A stretch of 64,000 nt of DNA from an uncultured Planctomycetota bacterium (GTDB lineage: Bacteria; Planctomycetota; Phycisphaerae; UBA1845; Fen-1342). The stretch is from assembly GCA_900696525.1 (NCBI GenBank), contig CAADGL010000012.1:620001-684000 (forward strand). The letters are read 5' to 3'. Each line of letters starts with the position of its first letter. Within the stretch, counting starts at the first letter, position 1. Below are positions 23,502 through 32,699 of this stretch, piece after piece. The translations under genes and the position numbers were made by a program. Below the pieces are notes generated by a model. That model was given only the letters and a program-made list of their open reading frames with translations, had not been told where the DNA came from and ran no database searches.

Positions 23502-24908
23502 ATGTTGAAGCAACACAACCAGCTCGTGCTGCTGATGCTCGTCGCGGCGGATGCCTGCGCCGTGGCGGCGGCGTGGCTGGCGAGCTACTACCTGCGTTTC
23601 GAGTACCTGCCCGTCGATCCCGAGAAAGGCGTTCCGGCGCTGGCCGACAAGTATCTGCCGATCCTGCCGCTGGTCATCGTCGCCCACCTGGTGATCTTTC
23701 AGCGCGTAAGGCTGTATCGCCCGCGGCGCGACGGGGCGCTGCTTGCCGAAATGCGCGACATTCTCAAGGCGTTCGTCGTCTCCATCGTCGCGGTGATCGT
23801 GATCGACTACGCCCTGCCGCAGACGAGCAAGATATCCCGCCAGTTCCTGGTCACGTACGCGGTTCTCGGGACCACGTGCCTGGCCGTGCTGCGCGGCAGC
23901 GTGCGACTCGTTGCCCGTGCCCTGCGCCGCCGCGGCTTCAACCGCCGCGCCGCCGCCATCGTCGGCAGCGGACGAGCGGCGCAGCGGCTGCTGTACGCCC
24001 TGCGGCGGAATAGCTGGACCGGGCTGGACGTGCGGTACTTCGTGGACGACGCGGACCCGGACAAGCCGGGCGTGCTGCGGGGCGTGCCCGTGCGCGGACC
24101 GCTGAGCGCGCTGCCGGCTGTGCTGGCGGAGGAGCCGGTCGACTCGATCTTCATCGCCCTGCCGACGGAGCGCGCCCATCGGACGGCCGAGGTGCTGGCC
24201 GCACTCGAAACCTCAGCCGCCGACGTGCGGCTGGTGCCGGAGATCAACCCCAGCTTCGCGATGCGCCCGAATGTCAGCGAGCTGGACGGCGTGCCGATCC
24301 TGGCCCTGCGGCAGACGCCGCTGGTCGGCTGGAACGCGGTGCTGAAGCGCGCCTTCGACCTGGTCGTGGGTGGCCTGTGCCTGGTGATCGCGGCGCCGAC
24401 GATGGCGGTGATCGCGGCGCTCATCAAGCTTGCCGACCGGGGCCCGGTGTTCTATCGCCAGCGCCGCATGGGCCTCGACGGCCGCCAGTTCGACATGATC
24501 AAGTTCCGCACGATGGCGGTGAACGCCGAGGCCGGCGGCCCGGTGTGGTCGCGGCGGGACGACCCGCGCCGCACGTCGATCGGGGCGTTCCTGCGCCGCA
24601 CGAGCCTGGACGAGCTGCCCAACCTGTTCAACGTGCTGCGCGGCGAGATGTCGCTGGTGGGCCCGCGGCCGGAGCGCCCGGAGTTCATCGAGCAGTTCAA
24701 AGAGGAGATCCCACGCTACATGCTCCGCCACAAGATGAAGGCGGGCATGACGGGCTACGCCCAGGTGCGCGGCTGGCGCGGCGACACGTCGCTCAAGAAG
24801 CGCATCCAGCACGACGTGCACTACATCAGGCACTGGAGCCTGGGCCTCGACCTGCGCATTCTCGCCCAGACGCTCGGCACCGTCTGGTTCAGCCGTCACG
24901 AGACCTAG
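23502..24908 (+). CDS. Polyprenyl-phosphate sugar-1-phosphate transferase (WcaJ/WbaP-type)
   Basis: 468 residues. The N-terminal half has about four membrane helices and a CoA-binding-like Rossmann region (AAAIVGSGRAAQRLLYAL). The C-terminal bacterial sugar transferase domain has KRAFDLVVGGLCLV, a membrane re-entrant helix, DMIKFRTM, TSLDELPNLFNVLRGEMSLV and GPRPERPEF, and ends YIRHWSLGLDLRILAQTL. It adds the first sugar phosphate to undecaprenyl phosphate for exopolysaccharide or O-chain synthesis. The ATG at 23502 is preferred over the frame opening at 23475. An ATAATT hexamer lies about 25 bases upstream. No glycosyltransferase cluster surrounds it. Confidence 0.92.
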   Translation: MLKQHNQLVLLMLVAADACAVAAAWLASYYLRFEYLPVDPEKGVPALADKYLPILPLVIVAHLVIFQRVRLYRPRRDGALLAEMRDILKAFVVSIVAVIVIDYALPQTSKISRQFLVTYAVLGTTCLAVLRGSVRLVARALRRRGFNRRAAAIVGSGRAAQRLLYALRRNSWTGLDVRYFVDDADPDKPGVLRGVPVRGPLSALPAVLAEEPVDSIFIALPTERAHRTAEVLAALETSAADVRLVPEINPSFAMRPNVSELDGVPILALRQTPLVGWNAVLKRAFDLVVGGLCLVIAAPTMAVIAALIKLADRGPVFYRQRRMGLDGRQFDMIKFRTMAVNAEAGGPVWSRRDDPRRTSIGAFLRRTSLDELPNLFNVLRGEMSLVGPRPERPEFIEQFKEEIPRYMLRHKMKAGMTGYAQVRGWRGDTSLKKRIQHDVHYIRHWSLGLDLRILAQTLGTVWFSRHET

Positions 24909-24954
24909 AAGCGCCCCGGCGCAGAATCGCGCGTACGCAAGCGCGGGGGCGAAA

Positions 24955-25026
24955 AGCGGGCGACGGGACTCGAACCCGCAACATTCAGCTTGGAAGGCTG
25001 ACACTCTACCATTGAGTTACACCCGC
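24955..25026 (-). tRNA. tRNA-Gly (anticodon TCC)
   Basis: On the minus strand the 72-base sequence starts GCGGGTGTAACTCAATGGTA and ends GGTTCGAGTCCCGTCGCCCG plus CT. The acceptor stem pairs GCGGGTG with CGCCCGC. The anticodon arm is TCAGC-CTTCCAA-GCTGA, giving anticodon TCC, and the T-loop is TTCGAGT. No 3' CCA is encoded. A TAGAAT hexamer (minus strand, 25085-25080) lies 54 bases upstream as a possible -10. Confidence 0.97.
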
Positions 25027-25044
25027 GCACGCCCACGGCGGCGG

Positions 25045-25076
25045 CCGCCGGGCGGGCACGCCGCCGGGCGGGCACG
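25045..25076. repeat. 16-bp perfect tandem duplication upstream of tRNA-Gly
   Basis: CCGCCGGGCGGGCACG occurs twice head to tail (25045-25060 and 25061-25076). It lies between the tRNA and its likely promoter, so it would be in the 5' leader of the tRNA precursor. Confidence 0.8.
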
Positions 25077-25286
25077 CAGATTCTAGCGGTTTCGAACCGT
25101 CGGCCGCAAATCGGACCGCGCAGACGTGGTCGCGCACCCGGCTCGCGCAACAGGCGGTCTATCGGCCGAATGCGCGTGCCGTACGCCCGGACGTACTCCG
25201 CCGCGTAGAATGGCCGAGGGTCATGCGACCGCAAGCGCTCGGGGCGCTGTCGGGTTTCCGGCGCGGTCGCCTCGAAGGACGCCGCC

Positions 25287-27668
25287 TTGCCCACGCCGCA
25301 GGACGACGAGCGCCGGCAACTCTGGCTGATCCCCAGCGAGGGGCGCGCCCGCACCGAGCCGGTAGCCGACGTGGCCCTGTTGACGCCCACCTACGACCTG
25401 GCCAGTTACGCAATCCCGCCGGAGTTGGCCGCGCAAGTCGCGCCCGGAATGCTCGTCCATGCCCCGTTCGGCCGAAAGGCGCGGCCCGTTCTCGGCTGGT
25501 GCGTCGCCGTGAGCCGGAGACCCTGGCGTCAGACGCGTCCGGCGCTCGCGAGCCTGGCCGGGTCAGGCGCCCTGCTGTCTCCCGGACTGATCGCGCTGGG
25601 CCTGTGGATCAGCGATTACTACGCCGCGTTTCCTGGGAAGACGCTCTCGGCCATGACGCCGGCGGGTCTGCGGCAGGTAGCGCAGCGGCGCGTCCGGTAC
25701 CTGCGGCGGGTCGCAGACCCCGCCGCCGCCGACGGGGGCGAAGCGGGCGCGGCCGCGGAGCCGCAGCACCTGACGCCGGCGCAGTCGCGGCTGCTGCTGG
25801 CGCTGGCGGATGGGGAGTTGCCGCGGGCTGAGGTGTTGCGGCGCGCCCAGGTCGGCGAGGGGACGCTCGCGACGCTTCGCCGCCGGGGCCTGGTGGAGAC
25901 CGTTACGCGATTCGAAGCCCACGCGGTCGAGCACGGGGCCCCGGCACGGAGCACCGAGGGCACCGCGGCGCCGGGCGGCGAGGAGGCGAAGCCGGACGCC
26001 GGGGGCGTGGGGACGGCGTCGCCGACGGCGCCGGAAGACGGGTTGGCGCTGACCGCAGGCCAGGAGGAAGCGCTGAAAGCTGTCTCCGCCGCGCTGTCTC
26101 CGCCGCGATTCGAGGTGTTCGTGCTGTTCGGTGTTCCCGGGAGCGGCAAGACCGAGGTCTACGTGCGGGCGGTTCGGCAGGCGCTGGCGGGCGGGCGCCA
26201 GGCGATCGTGCTGGTGCCGGAGATCGCGCTGGCGACGCAGGTGATGCAGCGGCTGGCGCGGCGTTTCGGCTCAGTGGCGGTCGTTCACAGCCGTTTGAGG
26301 GAGCGGGAGCGGCGCGAAACGTGGCGGCGCATCGCTTCGGGCGAGGCGGCGGTGGTGATCGGGACGCGTGCGGCGGTGTTCGCGCCGTGTCCGCGGCTGG
26401 GGCTGATCGTCGTGGATGAGGAACAGGAGCGCAGCTACAAGAACATGGCGGCGCCGCACTACCACGCGCGGGACGTCGCGATCAAGCGCGGGCAGATCGA
26501 GCAAGCGCCGGTGCTGATCGGTTCGGCCAGCCCGGCGCTGGAGACCTGGCACAACGCCGCGCACCTGCCGCATTACCGGCTGCTGCACCTGCCGGAGCGC
26601 GTGCCGGGGGCGCGGGCGCCGCAGGCGCGCCTGGTGCTGATGGGGCAGGGCGATCGCGTCCAGCCGAGCCGGTTGCTGTCGCTCGATCTGGTGCGGGCGT
26701 TGCAGCAGACGCTCGAGCTGCGTCAGCAGGCCGTTCTGCTGCACAACCGCCGCGGCTACGCCGCACACCTGCGCTGCGGGCGCTGCGGGCTCGTGCCGAG
26801 CTGCGTGCGCTGCGGCGCGGCGCTCGTGTTTCATCGCACCGAGCGGCTGCTGAAGTGTCATCGCTGCGGGGGGCGCACGCCGGCGCCGGAGCGCTGCCTG
26901 GACGACACGTGCGGGGGCGTGCTGGAGCAGGGGGGGCTGGCGATCCAGCGGCTGGAGGAGGAGCTGCGCGCGGTGCTGCCAGGGGCGCGGCTGCTGCGCC
27001 TCGACAGCGACACGATGCGGCATCGCGACGATTATGCCGCGGCGCTGACGCGCTTCGAGCGCGGCGACGCCGACATCCTGCTCGGGACGCAGATGATCGC
27101 CAAGGGGCTGGATTTTCCGAATGTTCGGCTGGTGGGCGTGGTGGATGCCGACGCGGGGCTGGAACTGCCGGACTTCCGCGCGGCGGAGCACACGTTTCAG
27201 TTGCTGCTCCAGGTGGTGGGTCGGGCGGGGCGGCGCGAGGGTGAAGCGTTGGCGCTGATCCAATGCCGCGACGTGTCGCACGTCATCCGCTGCGCGATGA
27301 AGGCCGACTACCGGGCCTTCGCGGAGAGCGAGCTGGCGCTGCGCGCCCGGCTGGGGTATCCGCCGCTGGGACGGCTGGCGCGTTTCGTGCTCTCCGACGA
27401 GCGCAACACCCGGGCGCGCGAGGCCGCCGAGCGCCTGGCCGAGCAGTTGCAGCAACTGGCCGGGCGCGTGCATCCCGAGATTCGCGTGGTCAGCGTCGGC
27501 GCCTGCCTGCTGCCGCGGCTGCGCGGGCGCTTCCGGCACGAAGTGCTGGTCGCCGCGCCCCCCGGGGGCGTCTTGCAGCGGCTGCTGCACGAGGCGCAGC
27601 GCGAGAAGCTGCTGTTCAGCCGGGCGCAGCGCATCACCGTTGACGTCGATCCGGTGGAAATGCGGTGA
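25287..27668 (+). CDS. priA: Primosomal replication-restart helicase PriA
   Basis: 793 residues from a TTG start with AAGGA eight bases upstream. The N-terminal 3'-DNA-binding domain (about 25-120) is followed by a variable linker with low-complexity stretches (210-250). The SF2 helicase core has Walker A (FGVPGSGKTEVYVRA, near 281), Walker B (VVDEEQERSYKN, near 375; the family usually has DEEH) and the later helicase motifs. The eight-Cys zinc region is complete, beginning CGRCGLVPSCVRCG. PriA reloads the replisome at stalled forks. No partner primosome gene is adjacent. Confidence 0.95.
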   Translation: MPTPQDDERRQLWLIPSEGRARTEPVADVALLTPTYDLASYAIPPELAAQVAPGMLVHAPFGRKARPVLGWCVAVSRRPWRQTRPALASLAGSGALLSPGLIALGLWISDYYAAFPGKTLSAMTPAGLRQVAQRRVRYLRRVADPAAADGGEAGAAAEPQHLTPAQSRLLLALADGELPRAEVLRRAQVGEGTLATLRRRGLVETVTRFEAHAVEHGAPARSTEGTAAPGGEEAKPDAGGVGTASPTAPEDGLALTAGQEEALKAVSAALSPPRFEVFVLFGVPGSGKTEVYVRAVRQALAGGRQAIVLVPEIALATQVMQRLARRFGSVAVVHSRLRERERRETWRRIASGEAAVVIGTRAAVFAPCPRLGLIVVDEEQERSYKNMAAPHYHARDVAIKRGQIEQAPVLIGSASPALETWHNAAHLPHYRLLHLPERVPGARAPQARLVLMGQGDRVQPSRLLSLDLVRALQQTLELRQQAVLLHNRRGYAAHLRCGRCGLVPSCVRCGAALVFHRTERLLKCHRCGGRTPAPERCLDDTCGGVLEQGGLAIQRLEEELRAVLPGARLLRLDSDTMRHRDDYAAALTRFERGDADILLGTQMIAKGLDFPNVRLVGVVDADAGLELPDFRAAEHTFQLLLQVVGRAGRREGEALALIQCRDVSHVIRCAMKADYRAFAESELALRARLGYPPLGRLARFVLSDERNTRAREAAERLAEQLQQLAGRVHPEIRVVSVGACLLPRLRGRFRHEVLVAAPPGGVLQRLLHEAQREKLLFSRAQRITVDVDPVEMR

Positions 27669-27696
27669 GGGCCGCCGTCGGCCGTACGGGAGTCCG

Positions 27697-29007
27697 TCAC
27701 CAGACGCGCAGCCACACGGCCTTCAGGTAGGCGGACTCCGGGCAGTCGAGCAGCACCGGATGGTCCGGGCCGGCGCCGGTCAGGCCGATCATCTGCAAGG
27801 TCCGCCCGGCGCGCCGCGCGGCGCGGTGCACGGTCTCCACGAAGCTTGTCGGCGACACCAGGCCGCTGCAACTGCACGTCAGCAGCCATCCGCCCGGGCG
27901 CACGACCTGCACGCCGAGCGCGTTGAGGTCGCCGTACTTCCGCAGCCCCGGTTCGAGCTCCTCGCGGCGGGTGACGAGCTTCGGCGGATCGAGCACGACC
28001 GCGTCGAACTGGCGGCGGTTGGCGATCATCTGCCGCAGGTAGCCGAAGACGTCGGCGTGAACGTGCTGGATGCGCGCCTGGTTGAGATTCGCGTTCTCAA
28101 CGGCCAGGGCCAGGGCGTCTTCGTCAAGATCGACGCTCGTGACGCTACGGGCGCGGCCGAGCCGTTTGGCGCAAAGTCCGAAGCCGCCGCCGTAGCAGAA
28201 CGCGTCCAGCACGTCGCCGTCGGCGCACAACTCGGCGAAGCGCCGCCGGTTCTCGCGCTGATCGCAGAAAAAGCCCGTTTTCTGGCCGCCGGCGGCATCG
28301 ACGCGGTAGCGCACGCCGTGCTCGCGGACGACGAGCCGTTGCGGCGCGTCGTCGCGCGGCGGCGGTAGATCGAAGCCCTCGAGCGCCTGGATGCGCTGGT
28401 CGGCGCGAAAGACCACGCGCCAGTGCGGCGACGCGGCCCGGGGGCGATCGAGCGCGGCCGGCGGGCCGAGGCGCTCGCACAGCATCTCCGCGAGCATGGC
28501 CCGCCGCAGAAACATGCCGATAGAGAACAGCTCGAACACGAGGCAGTCCGCGTAGCGCTCGACGATCACGCCGCTGAGGCCGTCGCCTTCGGCGTGGAGC
28601 AGGCGGTAGGCGTCGGTTACGTCGTCGAGGCGCAGGCGGCGCCGCAGCGCGACGGCCTGCTCCAGCCGGCCGCGCCAGAACGCGTCGTCGATGCTGACGT
28701 CGCCGGCGGCCAGCATGCGCAGCGCGATCTGGGAGCGCCCGTTGTACAGGGCGCTGCCGAAATGCCGGCCGGCCTTGTCGTACACGTTGACCACGTCGCC
28801 CGCGGCCGCGGACGGATCGACCTCGGCGATCATGCGCTGGTATACGAATGGGTGCGACGTGGCGGAGCGCAGGCGGACCCAGGGCGCGACCAGCCGGTCG
28901 ACGGGAAGCGCGGCGGGCGTGCCAGGCGCCGGCGCCGCGGGCCGTGGTGCGTTGTCACGCCGTCGGGGCGCGGGGCGGGCGGGGGGGCCGGCGGGTCGCT
29001 TGGGCAT
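27697..29007 (-). CDS. rlmI: RlmI-like class I rRNA large-subunit methyltransferase
   Basis: 436 residues. After a basic Pro/Arg-rich N-terminus of ~45 residues comes a PUA-like domain (WVRLRSATSHPFVYQRMIAE). An S-adenosylmethionine-binding Rossmann domain follows, with LDAFCYGGGFGL and DLDEDALALAVENA, then FDAVVLDPPKL and the second-half motif WLLTCSCSGLV. This order matches RlmI, which methylates C5 of a cytidine in 23S rRNA. A CATAAT hexamer (minus strand, 29019-29014) ends six bases before the ATG, with no ribosome-binding site between, so the mRNA may be leaderless. The exact target base is not proven by sequence. Confidence 0.88.
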   Translation of the reverse strand: MPKRPAGPPARPAPRRRDNAPRPAAPAPGTPAALPVDRLVAPWVRLRSATSHPFVYQRMIAEVDPSAAAGDVVNVYDKAGRHFGSALYNGRSQIALRMLAAGDVSIDDAFWRGRLEQAVALRRRLRLDDVTDAYRLLHAEGDGLSGVIVERYADCLVFELFSIGMFLRRAMLAEMLCERLGPPAALDRPRAASPHWRVVFRADQRIQALEGFDLPPPRDDAPQRLVVREHGVRYRVDAAGGQKTGFFCDQRENRRRFAELCADGDVLDAFCYGGGFGLCAKRLGRARSVTSVDLDEDALALAVENANLNQARIQHVHADVFGYLRQMIANRRQFDAVVLDPPKLVTRREELEPGLRKYGDLNALGVQVVRPGGWLLTCSCSGLVSPTSFVETVHRAARRAGRTLQMIGLTGAGPDHPVLLDCPESAYLKAVWLRVW

Positions 29008-29013
29008 GGCGCA

Positions 29014-29019
29014 ATTATG
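29014..29019 (-). promoter_or_regulatory. -10-like element six bases before the RlmI-like start
   Basis: CATAAT matches five of six consensus bases. With the ATG six bases downstream, transcription would begin at or next to the A of the start codon. Confidence 0.4.
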
Positions 29020-29084
29020 AGGGGAGTGCGAGCCGTTTGCCCGCACACCCCTTTGAAATCCCGCACGACCGCGCGCCGGAGTCT

Positions 29085-30470
29085 CTAGCGGCCGTTGGCC
29101 GTCAGCAGATCCTGCGCCGCGACCAGGCAATCGCGGGCGTACGCCGGGTTGTGAATGCCCAGGCTGCCGTCGACGAGCACATAGTAGTACAGGAAGCGCA
29201 CCTGCTTGAGCCAGTCGGGCAGGTTTCGCTGGCCGGCGGCGTTAGGGCCGCCGTTCGACGTGTATTCCCAGGTCGCCGGGTCGCCGAGCCGGTTTGCGAT
29301 GTCGTTGAGGCGGTTCTGGATTTCGGTCTGGAGCGTGGCCTTGACGGCGAGCGCCTGGCCGAGCGACGGGTGGCAGCCGGACGTTGCGCAGCTGCTCTCG
29401 TTGACCTGGAAGGTGTGGCCGGAGATGGCGGGCGCCTGGGCGCTCTGGAAGTCCTGGCGATACATGTGGCACGTGGCGCACTGCTCAACGGCGAACGAGT
29501 GCACCGAGACACGGCTCTGCACGAGCAGGTCGCTGTCCTCGGGAAGAGGCATCTCGCCGATGTAGAAGTTCGCCTGATTGCTGTGGTGCGGCGGGCGGGC
29601 GGAGTCCTGCCACGTGCGGCCGCGGTCGTGATGGCACTGGCCGCAGAGATTGAAGCGCGTCGGGTCGGTGACGGCGCGGACGTCGTTGGTCGGCGTCGGG
29701 TTGGCGACTTCCGGGTAGCGGAGCTGGAAGTCGCGGCCGTCCTCCGGGGTCGGGGCGTTGCCGGTGCGGGCGTGCGGGTTATGGCAGATGGCGCACTCGA
29801 CCGCGTGCAGCTCCTCGACGGGGACGCCCTGGAGCGCGTTGTCGGCGAGGGTCTCGTTGTTGAGCGTCGCGCGATAGAAGAAGTCGCCCGAGTGGCACTT
29901 GCCGCAATTGTTCAGTGCCAGGCCCTCGGTGAACTCCTCGGCGGGCGTCTCGGTGACGCGCGCGTGCTTGGAGGTCGCCCAGTCGTCGTAGTTCGGATGG
30001 TGCGAGCCCGTGTGACACTGGCCGCAGATTTCGGCCGCGATGCTCTTCGGCGGACGGAGGCTCTCGTCGTTGACGTTCTCGACGTGGTCGCGGCCCGGGC
30101 CGTGGCAGCTCTCGCAGCCAACGCCGGCCAGGGCGTCGGTGGTCGCGCGATCGACGAAGCCGCCGGGCTGGCCGAAGCCCACGACGTGGCAGCCGACGCA
30201 GTTGGCGTTCTTGTCCTGGCCGATGTTCTCGAGCGTCTCGAGCGCCCGCGCGTGCAGCGTCTGCGACCAGTTGAAGTGGACGTTGTTGTGACACGTCGCG
30301 CAGCGCTCCGACCCGACGTACTTGCCGGTCAGACCGCTGTTGCCCTTGTTCGGCTCGTTCGGCTCGTTCGGCTCCGGAAAAAGACCCGGGCAACCGATCG
30401 TCAACAGCCCCGCAGTCAGCGGAAGCAGAACAAGCGCGGCGTTGCTCAGCATGCGAGAGCGCGAGAACAC
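29085..30470 (-). CDS. Multihaem c-type cytochrome lipoprotein (nine candidate haem sites)
   Basis: 461 residues from a GTG start with AAGGAGGA just upstream. A lipoprotein signal ends LLTIGC (Cys27), followed by an Asn-Glu-Pro repeat linker (EPNEPNEPNK, 33-42). Eight CxxCH sites occur: CATCH (57-61), CVGCH, CESCH, CGQCH, CGKCH, CAICH, CGQCH and CATCH. One CATSGCH (CxxxxCH) follows. Several sites lie in cytochrome c554-like spacing (SCHGPGRDH). The C-terminal ~110 residues have no haem. A lipid anchor at the membrane surface and an electron-transfer role are inferred. It is divergent from the cytochrome pair at 30813-33822, across a 342-base gap. Confidence 0.88.
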   Translation of the reverse strand: MFSRSRMLSNAALVLLPLTAGLLTIGCPGLFPEPNEPNEPNKGNSGLTGKYVGSERCATCHNNVHFNWSQTLHARALETLENIGQDKNANCVGCHVVGFGQPGGFVDRATTDALAGVGCESCHGPGRDHVENVNDESLRPPKSIAAEICGQCHTGSHHPNYDDWATSKHARVTETPAEEFTEGLALNNCGKCHSGDFFYRATLNNETLADNALQGVPVEELHAVECAICHNPHARTGNAPTPEDGRDFQLRYPEVANPTPTNDVRAVTDPTRFNLCGQCHHDRGRTWQDSARPPHHSNQANFYIGEMPLPEDSDLLVQSRVSVHSFAVEQCATCHMYRQDFQSAQAPAISGHTFQVNESSCATSGCHPSLGQALAVKATLQTEIQNRLNDIANRLGDPATWEYTSNGGPNAAGQRNLPDWLKQVRFLYYYVLVDGSLGIHNPAYARDCLVAAQDLLTANGR

Positions 30471-30812
30471 GAGTTCCTCCTTGCTAGGCCGAGCGGCGCG
30501 GGACGCCGCGGCCGACAAGATCCCCCAGAGACGTGTGTGACGACGAGGACATGTTGCACTTGTGATCGACCGCCGATCACCCAAAACCGAGGTCAACCTA
30601 CCCGCCGGCGTTAAATCCCGCAATCCGGTTTGGCGCCGAAAAACATCCGGACCCCGGTGGCCCGGCGGTGCGCGAGAATCCCCGACGGTGCGCAACATGG
30701 CGCAAGCCGTAGGGCTGGTCGGGAATCCCCAAAGAACCTAAAGTTCCACTCGGCGCCCCGGGCGTTGCGCCCGTCGCATGCCCTGGGGAAGCCAGGCGTC
30801 GAGAGGAGACGC
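30471..30812. promoter_or_regulatory. Divergent control region between multihaem cytochrome genes
   Basis: 342 bases without a gene, carrying the starts of two opposite transcripts. A perfect palindrome at 30562-30580 has 7-bp arms GTGATCG and CGATCAC around five bases. A GC-rich hairpin-forming sequence lies in the leader of the minus-strand gene (around 30485-30515). TTGACC on the minus strand (around 30591-30596) could be a -35. I see no convincing -10 for either gene. Confidence 0.45.
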
Positions 30813-32699
30813 ATGACCCACGTCGCCACCCGGCTGTGCCAGCCAATCCGGCTTTTCACCCTCTGCCTTTGCGCGGGGCTGGCCTGGCTGCTGTGCGGCC
30901 CGCCGGCGGTCGCCCAGGACCGCGAGAACTGCCTCTACTGCCACCGATTCCCAGGCCTCAGCCGCTTCGATCCCGGCAGCGGACGCCTGCGGCTCTTCTA
31001 CGTCGATCCGGCGTACATTCACGAGGCGCAGGGGCCGCACGCCCAGCTCGCCTGCACCGACTGCCACGCCCGCGAGCCACTGGAGGTCGTGCCGCACCGG
31101 CCGTCCCCGCCGGTCGACTGCACGCGGACCTGCCATATCACCGACCTGTCGGGCAACTCGCGGCGATTCAGCCACGAGAACGTCGCGCGGATGCTGGAGC
31201 AGAGCGTCCATACCGACGCCGTGCTGCACGGGCTGAGATTCACCGGCGGCCCGCTGCTGGCCGACAACCAGTCGCGCTGCCTGTACTGCCATGACGAGCC
31301 GCTCTTCCGCATGCCGCTGGCGCTGGAAAGCCCGGTCGGCGCGCTTCAGGACCGGGCGTTCGCCCGCTGCAACGTCTGCCACGCGACGCAGCTCCCGCTC
31401 GACGTCGAGTTCGCCACGCGCCACGTCCTCTCGCGGCTCGATCCGGCCCGCCGCACGCTCGAGCTGGCGCAGGTCTGCGCCGTGTGTCACAGCGACCCGG
31501 CACTCCGCCAGACGCACGAGCTGCCGAACTCCGTGGCCAGCTACCTGCGCAGCTTCCACGGGCGTGCGGCCCTGCTGGGAGACGAGACGACGGCGGATTG
31601 CCTTTCCTGCCACGTCGCAAATGGGGCGAATGTGCACCTGATGCTGGCGTCGGCTCATCCCGACTCGGCAATCCACCCGGAAAACGTGGCCAACTCCTGC
31701 CGCAGTCTCACGTGCCACCCGGGCGCCGACCGGGCCATCGCCGGCACGTCTGTGCACCTCGACCTGCCGGGGGCGGTCGGGTCGCTGGAATTCGCGCTGG
31801 CGGCGGCGTTCATCCTGCTGACCGCGGTGTCGTTCGGGCCGTCGGCGGCGATCGTGCTGCTCGAGCTGGCGCAGCTCGTGATCGGCCGGCGCCACCCGCG
31901 GGCCGAGCACGTGGAGAAGGTGATCGAGCAGATCGTGAGCCACCCGGAGGGGCGCGCCCGCCTGCGGCGTTTCACGATCACCGAGCGCGTGCAGCACTGG
32001 GTGCTCGCTGCCCTCTTCACGCTGCTGGCGCTCACTGGTTTCCCGCTGAAATTCGCCGACCAGGGCTGGGCGCGCATGCTGGTGGACGCCTTCGGCGGGA
32101 TGTACATGACGCGCACGCTCCATCACTACGCAGGCGTGGCGCTGATCGTTGGCTTTGCGGTCCACGTGCTGGATATCTTCCGCGTGGTACTGAGGCGCAC
32201 GCGGCGCGTCGGTCCGGCCGGCGAGCGGCTCGGGCTCTACCAGGCGATCGCGACTCTGCCCGTCTCGATCACGCTGACCGATCTGCGGCGGGCCGGGGCG
32301 CAGTTGAAGTACCTGGTCGGCCTGAGCAATGACCGGCCGCGCTTCGGGCGCTTTACGGCAACCGAGAAGTTCGAGTACTTCGGCGTGATGTGGGGCACGA
32401 CGCTGCTGGGCATCACGGGGCTGATGCTCTGGTTCGAGCAGGCCACGTCACACCTGATGGGCGGATGGGCCTTCAACATCGCGACGATCATCCACACCTA
32501 CGAGTCGTTCCTGGCGCTGATTCACGTTGGTATTCTGCACATCTACAACGTGATCCTGGCTCCGACGGTGTTCCCGCTCTCGCTGGCCACGTTGAACGGC
32601 GAGACGCCCAAGTCGAAGCTCGCCGAGGAGAACGCCGAGTTCGTCATCGACGTGGCCCACTCGCTGGGCATTCCGACCGAGGAGCCGCAGCATGGCTGA
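30813..32699 (+). CDS. Multihaem cytochrome c fused to a b-type cytochrome membrane domain
   Basis: 628 residues; GAGAGGAG precedes the ATG. A signal peptide ends near AVA-Q (34/35). The exported N-terminal half has six CxxCH sites (CLYCH at 40-44, CTDCH, CLYCH, CNVCH, CAVCH, CLSCH), one CTRTCH (CxxxCH) and one CRSLTCH (CxxxxCH). After residue ~325 come about five membrane helices with His residues placed as b-haem ligands: TERVQHWVLAALFTLL, TLHHYAGVALIVGFAVHVLD, and IIHTYESFLALIHVGILHIY. This resembles cytochrome b561/formate dehydrogenase gamma subunits. It could move electrons between the quinone pool and periplasmic carriers; direction and partner are unknown. It overlaps the next gene by eight bases. 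Confidence 0.9.
   Translation: MTHVATRLCQPIRLFTLCLCAGLAWLLCGPPAVAQDRENCLYCHRFPGLSRFDPGSGRLRLFYVDPAYIHEAQGPHAQLACTDCHAREPLEVVPHRPSPPVDCTRTCHITDLSGNSRRFSHENVARMLEQSVHTDAVLHGLRFTGGPLLADNQSRCLYCHDEPLFRMPLALESPVGALQDRAFARCNVCHATQLPLDVEFATRHVLSRLDPARRTLELAQVCAVCHSDPALRQTHELPNSVASYLRSFHGRAALLGDETTADCLSCHVANGANVHLMLASAHPDSAIHPENVANSCRSLTCHPGADRAIAGTSVHLDLPGAVGSLEFALAAAFILLTAVSFGPSAAIVLLELAQLVIGRRHPRAEHVEKVIEQIVSHPEGRARLRRFTITERVQHWVLAALFTLLALTGFPLKFADQGWARMLVDAFGGMYMTRTLHHYAGVALIVGFAVHVLDIFRVVLRRTRRVGPAGERLGLYQAIATLPVSITLTDLRRAGAQLKYLVGLSNDRPRFGRFTATEKFEYFGVMWGTTLLGITGLMLWFEQATSHLMGGWAFNIATIIHTYESFLALIHVGILHIYNVILAPTVFPLSLATLNGETPKSKLAEENAEFVIDVAHSLGIPTEEPQHG

Noticed and set aside
30660..30790. Possible GEMM (cyclic dinucleotide) riboswitch in the leader of the cytochrome c/b gene
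   Set aside because: A GCGCAAGCC-GTA-GGGC segment resembles part of the motif, but the conserved 5' half of the GEMM core is missing.
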